Part shown: positions 8,188 to 16,766 of the stretch, piece by piece | Numbering within the stretch: position 1 is the stretch's first letter | How the letters are laid out: every line of letters starts with the position of its first letter | Source of the DNA: JAAZKA01 sp034926225 | GTDB taxonomy: Bacteria; Bacillota; Clostridia; Oscillospirales; QAMX01 | Direction: 5' to 3' | NCBI GenBank assembly: GCA_034926225.1 | Contig: JAYFRF010000008.1 | Coordinates: 124,001-188,000, forward strand | Length of the DNA: 64,000 bases | Position numbers and translations under genes: made by a program | The notes under the pieces: generated by a model | Databases searched by the model: none | The model's input: the letters and a program-made list of their open reading frames with translations, nothing else | Told to the model about the DNA's origin: nothing

Positions 8188-10098
8188 TTACTCTTCCAAT
8201 TCCTCATACAGCGCCAGCAGTTCGCTTTCCGCTTCATCCTTGCGTTTCAGCAGCGGGGCAAGCTTTTCATAATCGGATGCGTTTGCTTCAATCCGTGTGT
8301 CCAGCTCCACGATCTCCCGCTCCAGCTCACAGGATCGGTTCTCCGCGGATTCCCGGCGGCGCTTTTTGCGGCGGGCTTCCTTGCCGTCCTCACGCGCTTC
8401 CTCTGATTTCGGCGGGTTCTCCCCGCGGCTTGCCTTCTGCGCGCGGGCCGCCATCGCCGCGGCGCTTTCCTTCTCGCGGCGGCGACGTGCGCGGTATTCC
8501 TCAAAGCCGCATTTATAGTCGCGCAGCTGCCCCTCGTTCATCTCGAGCACCCGCGTCGCAAAACGCGAAACGAAATAGCGGTCATGCGATACAAACAGAA
8601 TCACACCGCCAAAGCCTTCGAGCATCCCCTCGAGCCATTCGCGTGCGGCAAGGTCGAGATGGTTTGTCGGCTCGTCGAGAATCAGCATATTCACATCGTC
8701 CTGCATCAGCATGCACAGCCTTAGCCGCGCGCGTTCGCCGCCGGACAGCGCTGTGAGCGGTTTAAATACGTCCTCGCCTACAAACAGGTACTGCCCGAGC
8801 GCGTCGCGCGCCGCCTGCGGAGTCATACCGCGCTCGTAGATCAGCGTGTCGACGACATTGCGCTCCATGTTATCGAAGGTGACAAGCTGCGGCAGATAGA
8901 TCCACTTCGTCTGCGGCCCGAACCGCACCGAGCCTTCGTCGCAGGGATATTCGTCGACGATCATGCGCAAAAGCGTCGTCTTCCCGCAGCCGTTGGGCCC
9001 GTAGATCGCAACACGCTCGCCACCACCGATGCGGAAGTCCGCTTTTTCGACAATGGTGCGGTCATTAAACCGCTTCGTGACGCTGCGAACCGATAACGCG
9101 TCATCCGCGAAAAACGACGCCTCATCGATTCTCGCGCGGATGACCTTCTGCCTGCGCGGACGGTCGGACACCGTCAGACGCTCCACGCGATGCTCGATCT
9201 CTTTGGCGCGGATCATCATCGTTGGTGTCGCCCAAGCGCGGTACTGCCTTGCCAGCGCTTCCAGCTTTTGCTTTTCAGCAAGCTCCCGCTGGTACCGCTC
9301 GAGCTTTTCCTGATATCGCCGTTCCTTTTCCACGGCATAATAGCTGTAGTTGCCGTCGTACTCCTCGCTGACGCCATTTTCAATCTCGACAATGCGCGTG
9401 ACCACCTCGTCGAGAAAGTAGCGGTCATGCGAAATCACGAAAACAGTGCCCTTATACGACTGCAGATATTCACCGAGCCATTCTACCGCGTCGATGTCGA
9501 GGTGGTTCGTCGGCTCGTCCAATAAAAGGATATCCGAGCGTTCGAGAATGACGCGCGCAAGATTCGCCCGGGAACGCTCGCCGCCGGACAACAGGTTAAA
9601 GTCCCGCTTGCGGATATCACCGTCCAAATCGAGTCCGTTTGCCACCTTCTCAAGTGTATATTCCGTCTCGTAGCCGCCGTCGGCTTCAAAGCGCGACGAG
9701 AGCTCCCCATATCGTTTTAAAAGCGCCGGGTCCTGCTCCGTCGCCATCCGCTGCTCAAGCGCTGCAAGCTCCCCGCGCATCCGGTCAAGACGGACAAAGC
9801 CCGTCCGCAGGACATCCTCGACGGTGAACCCCTCCGGATAGACCGGAATCTGATCGATTAAGCCCACGCGCCGGTCTCCGCGAACGCTGATCCCGCCCGC
9901 ATCGTAGAGCGTGGGGTCGCCCGGACGGGCCTTCCCCGTGCCGATATCCGCGATAATATTAAACAGGGTCGTCTTTCCCGCGCCGTTTTTGCCGATCAAG
10001 CCCACCCGTTCACCGGAATACAGGTCGAAATCCACGTCCTTTAACAGTTGAAAGTCGCCAAAGAATTTTTGTACATGAGATACTGAAATTTCAATCAT
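8188..10098 (-). CDS. ABC-F family ATPase (translation-associated)
   Basis: 636 residues from the ATG at 10098 (MIEISVSHVQ), where ABC-F proteins normally begin. Two ABC cassettes lie in one chain with no membrane segment. First cassette: GKNGAGKTT (about 36-44), LSGGERSRANLA, LLLDEPTNHLD. Second: GPNGCGKTT, LSGGERARLRLC, LILDEPTNHLD. An arginine-rich inter-domain linker lies between them, and the C-terminus is a Lys/Arg/Glu-rich coiled coil as in Uup/YdiF relatives. ABC-F proteins bind the ribosomal E site and help stalled translation or protect against antibiotics; which role applies here cannot be decided. It is last in the cupin/CBM9 transcription unit. Confidence 0.9.
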   Translation of the reverse strand: MIEISVSHVQKFFGDFQLLKDVDFDLYSGERVGLIGKNGAGKTTLFNIIADIGTGKARPGDPTLYDAGGISVRGDRRVGLIDQIPVYPEGFTVEDVLRTGFVRLDRMRGELAALEQRMATEQDPALLKRYGELSSRFEADGGYETEYTLEKVANGLDLDGDIRKRDFNLLSGGERSRANLARVILERSDILLLDEPTNHLDIDAVEWLGEYLQSYKGTVFVISHDRYFLDEVVTRIVEIENGVSEEYDGNYSYYAVEKERRYQEKLERYQRELAEKQKLEALARQYRAWATPTMMIRAKEIEHRVERLTVSDRPRRQKVIRARIDEASFFADDALSVRSVTKRFNDRTIVEKADFRIGGGERVAIYGPNGCGKTTLLRMIVDEYPCDEGSVRFGPQTKWIYLPQLVTFDNMERNVVDTLIYERGMTPQAARDALGQYLFVGEDVFKPLTALSGGERARLRLCMLMQDDVNMLILDEPTNHLDLAAREWLEGMLEGFGGVILFVSHDRYFVSRFATRVLEMNEGQLRDYKCGFEEYRARRRREKESAAAMAARAQKASRGENPPKSEEAREDGKEARRKKRRRESAENRSCELEREIVELDTRIEANASDYEKLAPLLKRKDEAESELLALYEELEE

Positions 10099-10155
10099 AC
10101 CATTAACCTTGCGCGGAGGGTGACGGAATTCATCCTCCGCGCTTATTTTCATCTT

Positions 10156-10761
10156 TTATGCAAGCTCCATCCAGCCGAAAAACTCCGGCCGGTGATAATC
10201 CGGCTTCTCTACCGCGATCGGCAGCAGCGTTACAAAGGATTTCTCCTCCGCAAGCTCCCCGCAGCGGTACATATTGCCGCGAATCCTCGATCCCGGCGCG
10301 CCCGTAAACTCTGTCGCAAACGCCCGGATCAGCGCGTAGGGAATCTGATAAGTCAGCTGCCAGTACGCGTCCGTCTTCTCCGCGCGCATCCCCGCGCTCT
10401 CGGGCAGCCTATCCGTTTTGATACGGCCATGCCGTCCTGCGCCATAGTTGAATTTCATTGCGCCGTTCGGGTTTGCTTCCATGTTAAAATAATGCTCCCG
10501 CAGCTCAGGACACGGGGAGAAGAAAAATTCCATGCAGGAATCGAGATGCACTGCACCCTCATGCTCCGTCACCGTCGCACGCGGCGCGCGTTCGTAGCAG
10601 CGCATCGATACGTACAGATTCTCCCCGTCGTGGCAGACCCTCGCCCGGACGTCCATCGGCGCGCTGCCCCACGGGTAGTTGGATAACGTCCAATTAAGCC
10701 CCTCCACTGCAATCAATGCGTTGAAAGCAGCACGTCCCGAGATTTTTTCGATTTTTAACAT
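10156..10761 (-). CDS. CBM9-like carbohydrate-binding family protein
   Basis: 201 residues, no signal peptide. The pattern LDSCMEFFFSP, YFNMEANPNGAMKFNYG, WQLTYQIPYALI, IRGNMYRCGE, then KPDYHRPEFFGWMEL is characteristic of the family-9-like carbohydrate-binding proteins that occur as stand-alone domains in gut Firmicutes and Bacteroidetes. They are thought to bind sugars, but the role of the free cytoplasmic forms is not known. An AGGAG site precedes the ATG. It lies between a cupin gene and the ABC-F gene on the same strand. Confidence 0.8.
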   Translation of the reverse strand: MLKIEKISGRAAFNALIAVEGLNWTLSNYPWGSAPMDVRARVCHDGENLYVSMRCYERAPRATVTEHEGAVHLDSCMEFFFSPCPELREHYFNMEANPNGAMKFNYGAGRHGRIKTDRLPESAGMRAEKTDAYWQLTYQIPYALIRAFATEFTGAPGSRIRGNMYRCGELAEEKSFVTLLPIAVEKPDYHRPEFFGWMELA

Positions 10762-10812
10762 CCTGTTTCTCCTGTCAACTTTTATATGTCCGATTCCCGG
10801 GAGTAAGGGGCA

Positions 10813-11163
10813 TCAGTCAAACCACTCGTCTTCCGGATCAAAAGCCGGAACGGGAACGTTGATGAGCTTTAACTTTCCCACCGCCCGATGACGGCAGTTT
10901 TCCCGAATTAGGATCGACGAGCCCGGATGCACTGGGATCTTTTCCTCGTCCAGCTCCATATAACCCTCCCCTTCGAGGATGTAGTAGATTTCGATTTGCT
11001 TTTTGTGATAATGAACCTCCGAGTCCTTCTTGATCTCCACCACGTGGAAGGATGCGCGCCCTCCCGAGCCCTCAATAAAAGCACGCTTTGACATACCGCA
11101 GGGACAGGGAACGGGCGTAATCTGGGAAAAATCCACGATTTCGTAACTCTTTTGTTCACTCAT
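10813..11163 (-). CDS. Cupin-domain protein
   Basis: 116 residues from the ATG at 11163 with GGATGG upstream. One conserved cupin barrel: the first motif has His51, His53 and Glu58 (HYHKKQIEIYYILEGEG), the second has PGSSILIRENCRHRA with His92. The set is complete for binding one divalent metal. Small single-domain cupins include sugar isomerases, epimerases and regulators; context (CBM9-like protein and the remains of a Gfo/Idh gene) favours sugar metabolism. It starts just past the pseudogene end. Confidence 0.85.
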   Translation of the reverse strand: MSEQKSYEIVDFSQITPVPCPCGMSKRAFIEGSGGRASFHVVEIKKDSEVHYHKKQIEIYYILEGEGYMELDEEKIPVHPGSSILIRENCRHRAVGKLKLINVPVPAFDPEDEWFD

Positions 11164-11179
11164 AGCAGTCAACCATCCA

Positions 11180-11768
11180 TTAAAGAATCGGCAGACCGTC
11201 CGCCGTAAAGTCGATGGGCTTTTCCAGCTTTCCGGAAAACTCGATGGCCTCCGCTAGACCCTGCACACGCGCCGCCTGACGCAGATTCGCCTGAGGAGGC
11301 ACCTCGTCGCGTACCATGCGGATAAAGTCGTACATAATGTTCTCGCTCGCGATTGGCTGTCCCGGCTGGGAGAAAGTCGTGACCTGCGGCCTGCAGATAA
11401 CGGCGCATGAATCCGATCTGTACCGGCACATGATACCGATCTGCTAGGTCCGCAAGCGATGCAGCTTCCTTACCGGAAAACGTCACAGGCTTTTCGATGA
11501 AAAATGGGCTTGCCTGTCGGGATGGTTTTTCGCAATGCTTCGGCGTGTGCAAGCGGGGACAGACTGATGATGAACGCATCCACGTCCCTGTAGGCGATCA
11601 GCGCTTCGGAGGTATGCAGACGGCGCCGCCGTATTTGGCAGTCAGAGCCTCTGCGGAAGCGGGAACGAGGTAAAAGGCCGCCTGGACCCGGTAAAAATCG
11701 TCCTGAATCAGTGAATCGAGCAGCGCCTGTGTACGTCTACCGCAGCCGTATAATCCAAGCCTAATCAT
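11180..11768 (-). pseudogene. Decayed Gfo/Idh/MocA oxidoreductase
   Basis: An intact start with a GGAGG site leads into MIRLGLYGCGRRTQALLDSL, a Rossmann N-terminus. Family-like sequence then continues only by changing frame: ALIAYRDVDAFIISLSPLAH in a second frame, FFIEKPVTFSG (the EKP motif) and VQIGFMRRY in a third, and finally ENIMYDFIRMVRDE to FTADGLPIL. At least three frameshifts are needed. The stretch between the EKP region and the C-terminal helix is also much too short, so most of the substrate domain is deleted. Intact relatives are around 330 residues. It once headed the cupin/CBM9 unit. Confidence 0.85.
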
Positions 11769-11807
11769 ATTCCTTACCTCCATCACCGGTCCGCTCTATC
11801 TTCCGGC

Positions 11808-12272
11808 TTACTTGCGATTCTGTTCGCGAAGCAGGTCGCGGATTTCCGTAAGCAACAGCTCTTCATTCGTCGGCTTGGGCGGCTCGGGTTTCTTTTCGGC
11901 GGCGGCCTTCGCAGCCTCGGCTTCCAGCTTACGCTTACGTGCGGTCAGGATACGGACAAGCAGGAACACGGACAGCGCGATGATGAAGAAGTTGACGACT
12001 GCTTGAATAAACAGCCCGTACTGCATGACGACCTCTTGCCCATTGAACCCTGTCATCGTAACGGACAGCGTGGAGAAGTCGATGCCGCCGATCAGAATGC
12101 CGACAAGCGGCATAATGACATTGTTGACGAGGTTTGTCGTAATGGCGCCGAATGCGGTCGCCATTACGACGCCGACCGCGAGGTCGAGGACATTACCCTT
12201 TGCGATAAATTTTTTAAACTCCTCGAGAATCGGAACCTTGGTCTCCTTCATGCGTTTGATCGTGTCCTTCAT
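11808..12272 (-). CDS. mscL: Large-conductance mechanosensitive channel MscL
   Basis: 154 residues from the ATG at 12272; the upstream in-frame GTG overlaps the GGTGGAG site and is not favoured. EEFKKFIAKGNVLDLAVGVVMATAFG is the conserved N-terminal helix and TM1, followed by VNNVIMPLVGILIGG, a periplasmic-type loop, and TM2 (FIQAVVNFFIIALSVFLLVRIL). The tail is a Lys/Ala/Glu-rich amphipathic helix longer than in some homologues. MscL opens under membrane tension to release solutes during hypo-osmotic shock. It lies just after serS on the same strand. Confidence 0.95.
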   Translation of the reverse strand: MKDTIKRMKETKVPILEEFKKFIAKGNVLDLAVGVVMATAFGAITTNLVNNVIMPLVGILIGGIDFSTLSVTMTGFNGQEVVMQYGLFIQAVVNFFIIALSVFLLVRILTARKRKLEAEAAKAAAEKKPEPPKPTNEELLLTEIRDLLREQNRK

Positions 12273-12310
12273 TATCGTCTCCACCCTTTATTTTATTTTG
12301 ACAAGACCAC

Positions 12311-13594
12311 TTACATGAGTTTATCAATCCCGCCTAAAAAAGGACGCAGCACTTCCGGCACAGTTACGCTGCCATCGGCATTTTGATATTGTTCGACAAT
12401 CGCGGGGAGAATCCGGCTGGTCGCAAGACCCGAGCCGTTCAGCGTATGCACAAACGCGGTCTTGCCCGTCGCGCTGTCACGGTAACGGGTGTTATTGCGG
12501 CGAGCCTGATAATCGTTAGCGTTCGAAACGGAGGAAACCTCCTTGTAGATGCCCATCGACGGGATCCAGACCTCGATATCATAGGTGCGCGCCATTGACG
12601 CGGAGCAGTCGCCTGCCGCGAGCTTCGATACACGGAAGTGCAGCCCCAGCTTTTCAACCAGCCCCGACGCCTTCCCGACAAGCTCCTCAAACGCCGCCTT
12701 CGACTGCGCAGGCGTCGTGAGCTGCACCATCTCGACCTTATCGAACTGATGGCCACGAATCATCCCACGCTCCTCGGCGCGTGCGGATCCGGCTTCCTTA
12801 CGGTAGCAGGGCGTGTACGCGAAAAACTTCATCGGCAGCAGCTTCTCGTCGATGATCTCATCCCTGTATAGATTCACCAGCGCGGTCTCCGCCGTCGGAA
12901 GCATGAAAAGCTCCTTTTTACGGTCGCCGCTCTCACCCTCGAGCCAGTATACTTCATCGGCAAACTTCGGGAACTGTCCCGCGCCGAGTCCGCAGTTGTA
13001 CCCGAGCTGATGCGGCGGCAGGATGAACTCGTAGCCGTCGCCGAGGTGCTCGGACACAAAGAAGTTTAAAAGCGCCCACTCGATGCGCGAGCCCATGCCG
13101 CGGTACACCCAGTAGCCGTTTCCGGAAAGCTTAACGCCGCGTTCGTAGTCGATCAGGCCAAGTCCCGTGCAAAGATCGACATGATTTTTCGGTTCAAAGC
13201 CAAATTTCGGCTGCTCTCCGCTGACACGGATAACCTTATTGTTTTCCTTCTCGCCCGGCAGCAGGTCGTCGTCCGGCAGGTTCGGCAGGACAATCAGGAA
13301 ATTATAAATTTTATCATTTAATTCATTGATTTTCGCATCGCCGGCAACGATTTCATCGCCAAGCGCACGCATTTCGGCAAAAATCGCATCCACCGGCTGA
13401 CCGGCTTTCTTCAGCTTCGGTATCTCGGCGGAAACCTTATTTCTCTGCGCTTTTTTCGTTTCGATATCGCGTAGAAGGGTCCTTTTATCGGCATCCCAGT
13501 CCAATAAAGGCTTAAAATCGACGATGCAGCCTTTTTTTGCAAGCGCGGCCGCGATGGCCTCCGGATTGCTTCGGATAGCATTCTGATCTAACAT
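12311..13594 (-). CDS. serS: Seryl-tRNA synthetase
   Basis: 427 residues, class II synthetase that charges tRNA-Ser. The N-terminal ~110 residues form the long antiparallel coiled-coil arm (KAQRNKVSAEIPKLKKAG). Class II motif 2 appears as CYRKEAGSARAEERGMIRGH, and motif 3 as HTLNGSGLATSRILPAIVE. Length is normal for the bacterial enzyme. No T-box leader is visible in the 16-bp gap to the upstream gene, so it is probably expressed from the par transcript or an internal promoter. Confidence 0.95.
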   Translation of the reverse strand: MLDQNAIRSNPEAIAAALAKKGCIVDFKPLLDWDADKRTLLRDIETKKAQRNKVSAEIPKLKKAGQPVDAIFAEMRALGDEIVAGDAKINELNDKIYNFLIVLPNLPDDDLLPGEKENNKVIRVSGEQPKFGFEPKNHVDLCTGLGLIDYERGVKLSGNGYWVYRGMGSRIEWALLNFFVSEHLGDGYEFILPPHQLGYNCGLGAGQFPKFADEVYWLEGESGDRKKELFMLPTAETALVNLYRDEIIDEKLLPMKFFAYTPCYRKEAGSARAEERGMIRGHQFDKVEMVQLTTPAQSKAAFEELVGKASGLVEKLGLHFRVSKLAAGDCSASMARTYDIEVWIPSMGIYKEVSSVSNANDYQARRNNTRYRDSATGKTAFVHTLNGSGLATSRILPAIVEQYQNADGSVTVPEVLRPFLGGIDKLM

Positions 13595-13610
13595 GGCACC
13601 CTTTTCTCCC

Positions 13611-13844
13611 TTATTCCCCTAATTTATCTTCTAACTCAGCGACGCGTTCCTCCAGCGCCGCAATTTTCGCGTCCCGTTCGGCCAGCGCAGAGTCCAGCAT
13701 ATTAAGCTGCTGCTTTGTCTCTTCTTCCCGCATGTCGTTAATATAGGACATCAGCACTAAAACCAACGCGATTGTGAACATCGGAATGATATACGTGAAG
13801 ACAAATTTACGCAGTGACAGCGTCGTTTCGCGATTCATGGTCAT
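13611..13844 (-). CDS. Small membrane-anchored coiled-coil protein, unknown
   Basis: 77 residues. One predicted membrane span (about 13-29, FVFTYIIPMFTIALVLVLMSY) is followed by a charged heptad-rich coiled coil to the end (DSALAERDAKIAALEERVAELEDK). The layout resembles small division or structural membrane proteins of the FtsL/FtsB/DivIC size class, but no family signature is seen. It begins 2 bp after the parB stop, so it is translated with the chromosome-partition genes. Confidence 0.6.
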   Translation of the reverse strand: MTMNRETTLSLRKFVFTYIIPMFTIALVLVLMSYINDMREEETKQQLNMLDSALAERDAKIAALEERVAELEDKLGE

Positions 13845-13846
13845 TT

Positions 13847-14719
13847 TTATTTACCCCCCGCAGCATCCATCAGCTGCGTGATCAGCGTATCAAGATCGTC
13901 ATTATCGTAGTACTCCAGCATGACATATCCCTTTCCTTTACCCGGACGGAAGGTCACCCGGCGTCCGTACAGGCCCGACAGCCGTTCGCGGGTTTCTCCG
14001 AGCGGATCGGCCCCTTCCTCTAAAGCCTCGGACTTTTTCTTCTTCGGCTTTTCCGCTGCCGCTTTCCATGCCGCCGCAAGCTTCTCCGTTTGCCGGACGC
14101 TCAAGCTATTATCCGCGACTCTCGTCGCAAGCTCCCGGATCATCTGCGTGTCCTCCAGCGTGAGGAGCGCTCTTGCGTGTCCCGCCGAAAGCCTGCCGTC
14201 CCGCAGCATCGCGCGCACATCGTCTGGTAGCGATAAAAGCCGGATGGCGTTGGCTACCGCCGGGCGGGATTTACCCACCTTCTGCGCGGCTTCCGCCTGC
14301 GACAGCCCAAACTCCTCGGTCAGCACCCGATAGCTCTCCGCTTCTTCAAGAGGATTCAAGTCCTCCCGCTGCAGATTTTCGATCAGCGCAAGCTCCGTCA
14401 TCCGCCGGTCGTCGGCTTCCAGAATGATCGCCGGAAGCTCGAGAAGCCCCGCGCGTCTCGCGGCCCTCCAACGGCGCTCTCCCGCGATCAGCTGAAAACC
14501 ATTGCCCACACGCCGCACCAGCAGCGGCTGCAAAAGGCCGTTGTCGCGGATCGAATCGGCAAGCGCCTGCAGCGCTTCCTCATCAAAGTCCCGCCGCGGC
14601 TGCTTCGGATTCGGCTCTATATCGCTGACACGCAGCGTATGCACCGCGCTTTCCGGCGCCGCTTCGCCCGCGTCGCTGCCGAGTAGTGCACCGAGTCCTC
14701 GCCCCAATCCTTTTGCCAT
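13847..14719 (-). CDS. parB: Chromosome partitioning protein ParB (Spo0J type)
   Basis: 290 residues from the ATG at 14719 with AGGAG upstream; it begins MAKGLGRGLGALLG, the usual ParB start. The CTP-binding motif GERRWRA lies at 80-86 and ENLQREDLNPLEEA at 114-127, followed by the helix-turn-helix (LSQAEAAQKVGKSRPAVANA, about 139-158) that reads parS. A short C-terminal dimer domain closes it. ParB loads at parS near the origin and works with ParA/Soj and SMC. Unusually, a deacetylase-like gene separates it from parA. I did not spot a parS site in the window by eye. Confidence 0.93.
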   Translation of the reverse strand: MAKGLGRGLGALLGSDAGEAAPESAVHTLRVSDIEPNPKQPRRDFDEEALQALADSIRDNGLLQPLLVRRVGNGFQLIAGERRWRAARRAGLLELPAIILEADDRRMTELALIENLQREDLNPLEEAESYRVLTEEFGLSQAEAAQKVGKSRPAVANAIRLLSLPDDVRAMLRDGRLSAGHARALLTLEDTQMIRELATRVADNSLSVRQTEKLAAAWKAAAEKPKKKKSEALEEGADPLGETRERLSGLYGRRVTFRPGKGKGYVMLEYYDNDDLDTLITQLMDAAGGK

Positions 14720-14741
14720 GTCTTTTCTCCTAATATTTCCG

Positions 14742-15626
14742 TTATAATCCAAGTACCGCCGGAAGCGCCCGATACGGCAGGAATTCGATTCCCATCTCCC
14801 GAATCGCACCGAGGTTTGCCGCGTCCGCAAAGAACTGATACTCCCACACGCGCGGCAGATACCAGGGTGTGATCGCCCGCAGCTCCGGGCTGTCCTCGCT
14901 TGGATGAATATAGACCTCCGTCACGCCCTCGGGAAAGCTTCCGATATGCGTCATCAGTCCCGTGCGGAATTCGTCATAGTCCCGCGCCTGCTTCAGATGT
15001 CCGTGTGCGATCAGATAATCCGGCATTGCGACATGCAAATTTCTCGCGCAGTCCGCAACCCCATCAAAGTACCGCCGCACCTCGTCCGCGGGCATCCCAA
15101 AGCGCTGTGCATATGCCGCGATTTCCTCCGCGCCATGCTTCGTGGGAAACCGGAACGATAGCCCATATTCTGCTGCCAGCTTGATCGACATCTCCAAAAG
15201 CTCCAGCTTCCCCGAAGCCACGCCGTACGCCGTCCCCATATGGGAATCCATATGCGACGGCGTAAGTCCGCACGCTTTGGCGCGTTCGATCTGCGCCCGG
15301 AATTCCGCATCCACGCTTGCCGCGTCCGCATGCCTTTCGGCATCCGCGGCAGAGCGGTAGAAATACCCCTCGGCATCCCGGAAGCACGCGGCTCCCGTCA
15401 GCGAGCCCCAGCGGTAGTCCGTCCACTCGGCGGTTGTCGTCAAGTGGACGCCGATAGACTTGTCCGGATGCGTCTTTGCGATCGTCACGGCCTCATTCGC
15501 CCATGAGCATGGAAACATGATCGTCGCGGACGTGATCCCCCCGCATTGAAGAAGCGTGCTCATCGCCGCGTTTGCCGCGTGACACATGCCGCAGTCGTCC
15601 GCGTTGACCATCAAATACCTAGCCAT
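14742..15626 (-). CDS. ChbG/HpnK (YdjC-like) family carbohydrate deacetylase
   Basis: 294 residues from the ATG at 15626 (GGGAAG upstream). YLMVNADDCGMC (4-15) supplies the Asp pair, SIGVHLTTTAEW a His ligand at 61, and SHMDSHMGTAYG the HxDxH-type metal segment. The family removes N-acetyl groups from chito-oligosaccharides or lipid-linked GlcNAc. Placement between parA and parB on the same strand, with short gaps, is unusual for a sugar enzyme. The family call is secure; the substrate and any link to chromosome segregation are unknown. Confidence 0.88.
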   Translation of the reverse strand: MARYLMVNADDCGMCHAANAAMSTLLQCGGITSATIMFPCSWANEAVTIAKTHPDKSIGVHLTTTAEWTDYRWGSLTGAACFRDAEGYFYRSAADAERHADAASVDAEFRAQIERAKACGLTPSHMDSHMGTAYGVASGKLELLEMSIKLAAEYGLSFRFPTKHGAEEIAAYAQRFGMPADEVRRYFDGVADCARNLHVAMPDYLIAHGHLKQARDYDEFRTGLMTHIGSFPEGVTEVYIHPSEDSPELRAITPWYLPRVWEYQFFADAANLGAIREMGIEFLPYRALPAVLGL

Positions 15627-15661
15627 CCGAGACACTTCCCTTTATCAGTTTTTTAAGATGC

Positions 15662-16417
15662 CTATGCATTCGCTATCACGAATTCCGCCAGCTTATCGTA
15701 GCATTTTGACCCCTTTGACGCCCGGTCATACGCTGTCACCGGCATACCGTGACTCGGGGCCTCGGAAAGGCGCACATTACGCGGGATGACGACCGGAAAC
15801 ACCTGACGCGGGAAATGGCGCTTGACCTCCTCCGCCACCTGCAGTGACAGATTTGTGCGACCGTCGTACATCGTCAGAAGAATCCCCTCGATATCGAGCG
15901 TCGGATTCAGCGTGCGGCGGATCATCCGCAGCGTCTCTGTCAGGCTCGAAAGCCCTTCCAGCGCATAGTACTCGCATTGCAGCGGAATCAGCACGGTATC
16001 CGCCGCGACCAATGCGTTTACCGTCAACAGGCTTACCGACGGCGGACAGTCGATGATGATGAAATCGTACTCAAATGCGATCGACGCCAACAGGTTTTTC
16101 AACCGGAACTCTCTTTGCGGCTGATCGGCTAGCTCCAGCTCCGCACCCGCCAGCGCAATCGACGACGGCAGCACATCACAGTACTTCGTTTTGAGAATCA
16201 GGCTCCGGGCCTTTTCTTCTCCCAGCAAGCCCTCGTAGACATTTTTACGTTTATCATCGCGCGCCACGCCCAGTCCGGAAGAAGCGTTCGCCTGTGGATC
16301 GAAGTCGCACAGCAGCGTGCGTTTTCCTCTCTCGTAGAGCGCGCTAGCCAAATTGACCGCTGTCGTCGTCTTTCCGACGCCGCCTTTTTGATTGGCTACC
16401 GCGATTATTTTACCCAT
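15662..16417 (-). CDS. parA: ParA/Soj family ATPase
   Basis: 251 residues. Deviant Walker A KGGVGKTTT at 11-19 with the signature lysine, then LLCDFDPQANAS, DFIIIDCPPS (Walker B) and DTVLIPLQCEYYALEG. It is a DNA-dependent ATPase that forms dynamic gradients to move ParB-parS complexes. Size is that of a chromosomal Soj, without the N-terminal DNA-binding domain of plasmid SopA types. A good promoter lies 33-60 bp upstream, so it heads the unit parA - chbG-like - parB - small membrane protein, probably through serS. Confidence 0.95.
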   Translation of the reverse strand: MGKIIAVANQKGGVGKTTTAVNLASALYERGKRTLLCDFDPQANASSGLGVARDDKRKNVYEGLLGEEKARSLILKTKYCDVLPSSIALAGAELELADQPQREFRLKNLLASIAFEYDFIIIDCPPSVSLLTVNALVAADTVLIPLQCEYYALEGLSSLTETLRMIRRTLNPTLDIEGILLTMYDGRTNLSLQVAEEVKRHFPRQVFPVVIPRNVRLSEAPSHGMPVTAYDRASKGSKCYDKLAEFVIANA

Positions 16418-16449
16418 ATTTTAGCTCCCAGAACGGTTTTATCCTTTTA

Positions 16450-16477
16450 ATTATACCATACATTACGAAAAAATCAA
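16450..16477 (-). promoter_or_regulatory. Promoter of the parA operon
   Basis: On the minus strand TTGATT (16472-16477), a 16-bp spacer, then TATAAT (16450-16455) preceded by TGG, an extended -10. Confidence 0.75.
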
Positions 16478-16651
16478 GATGCTGCGGTACCTTTTTCTCG
16501 TCCCCCCTCTTTTCAGAAGATCCATGCTTTCCAAACGACATTGCCATTGTCAATTATCACTGTCAATCTTTTGTTTGACAAAATAACCCGTTTTTTTCAC
16601 GTCAATAATGGCAAATATTATGAACTGACTGTAAACTTCCCATTTTGACTC

Positions 16652-16680
16652 TTGATTTTTACAAACGCTTTGTTTATTCT
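16652..16680 (+). promoter_or_regulatory. Candidate promoter of the GH24-SLH gene
   Basis: TTGATT (16652-16657), a 17-bp spacer, then TATTCT (16675-16680). It leaves a leader of roughly 80 bp before the ATG with its AAGGAGG site. Confidence 0.55.
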
Positions 16681-16766
16681 ATGCGTATTCTTCTAAGAAA
16701 CAACGTGCGGGCAGCCGGAATCGGGACGGGGCGTTTTCAGGCTTTTCCGCTCGTAAGGAGGTTTTT

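Larger units (their letters stand above)
8062..8212. repeat. Diverged repeat, copy B
   Basis: Partner of 6731-6870. It includes the last codons and stop of the ABC-F gene, a 12-bp stem hairpin and a promoter-like pair. Similarity to copy A is clear by eye but imperfect, with small insertions. Confidence 0.6.
16418..16766. other. Divergent intergenic region between parA and the lysozyme gene
   Basis: 349 bp with no gene. It carries the parA promoter on the minus strand and a promoter for the lysozyme gene on the plus strand, and is AT-rich in the middle. TTGACA at 16575-16580 lacks a matching -10. Nothing else is recognisable. Confidence 0.7.

Noticed and set aside
13594..13611. T-box leader before serS
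   Set aside because: The gap is 16 bp, far too short, and the upstream gene is directly adjacent.
16575..16580. TTGACA as a promoter for the lysozyme gene
   Set aside because: No -10 element at a workable distance; the TTGATT-17-TATTCT pair downstream fits better.
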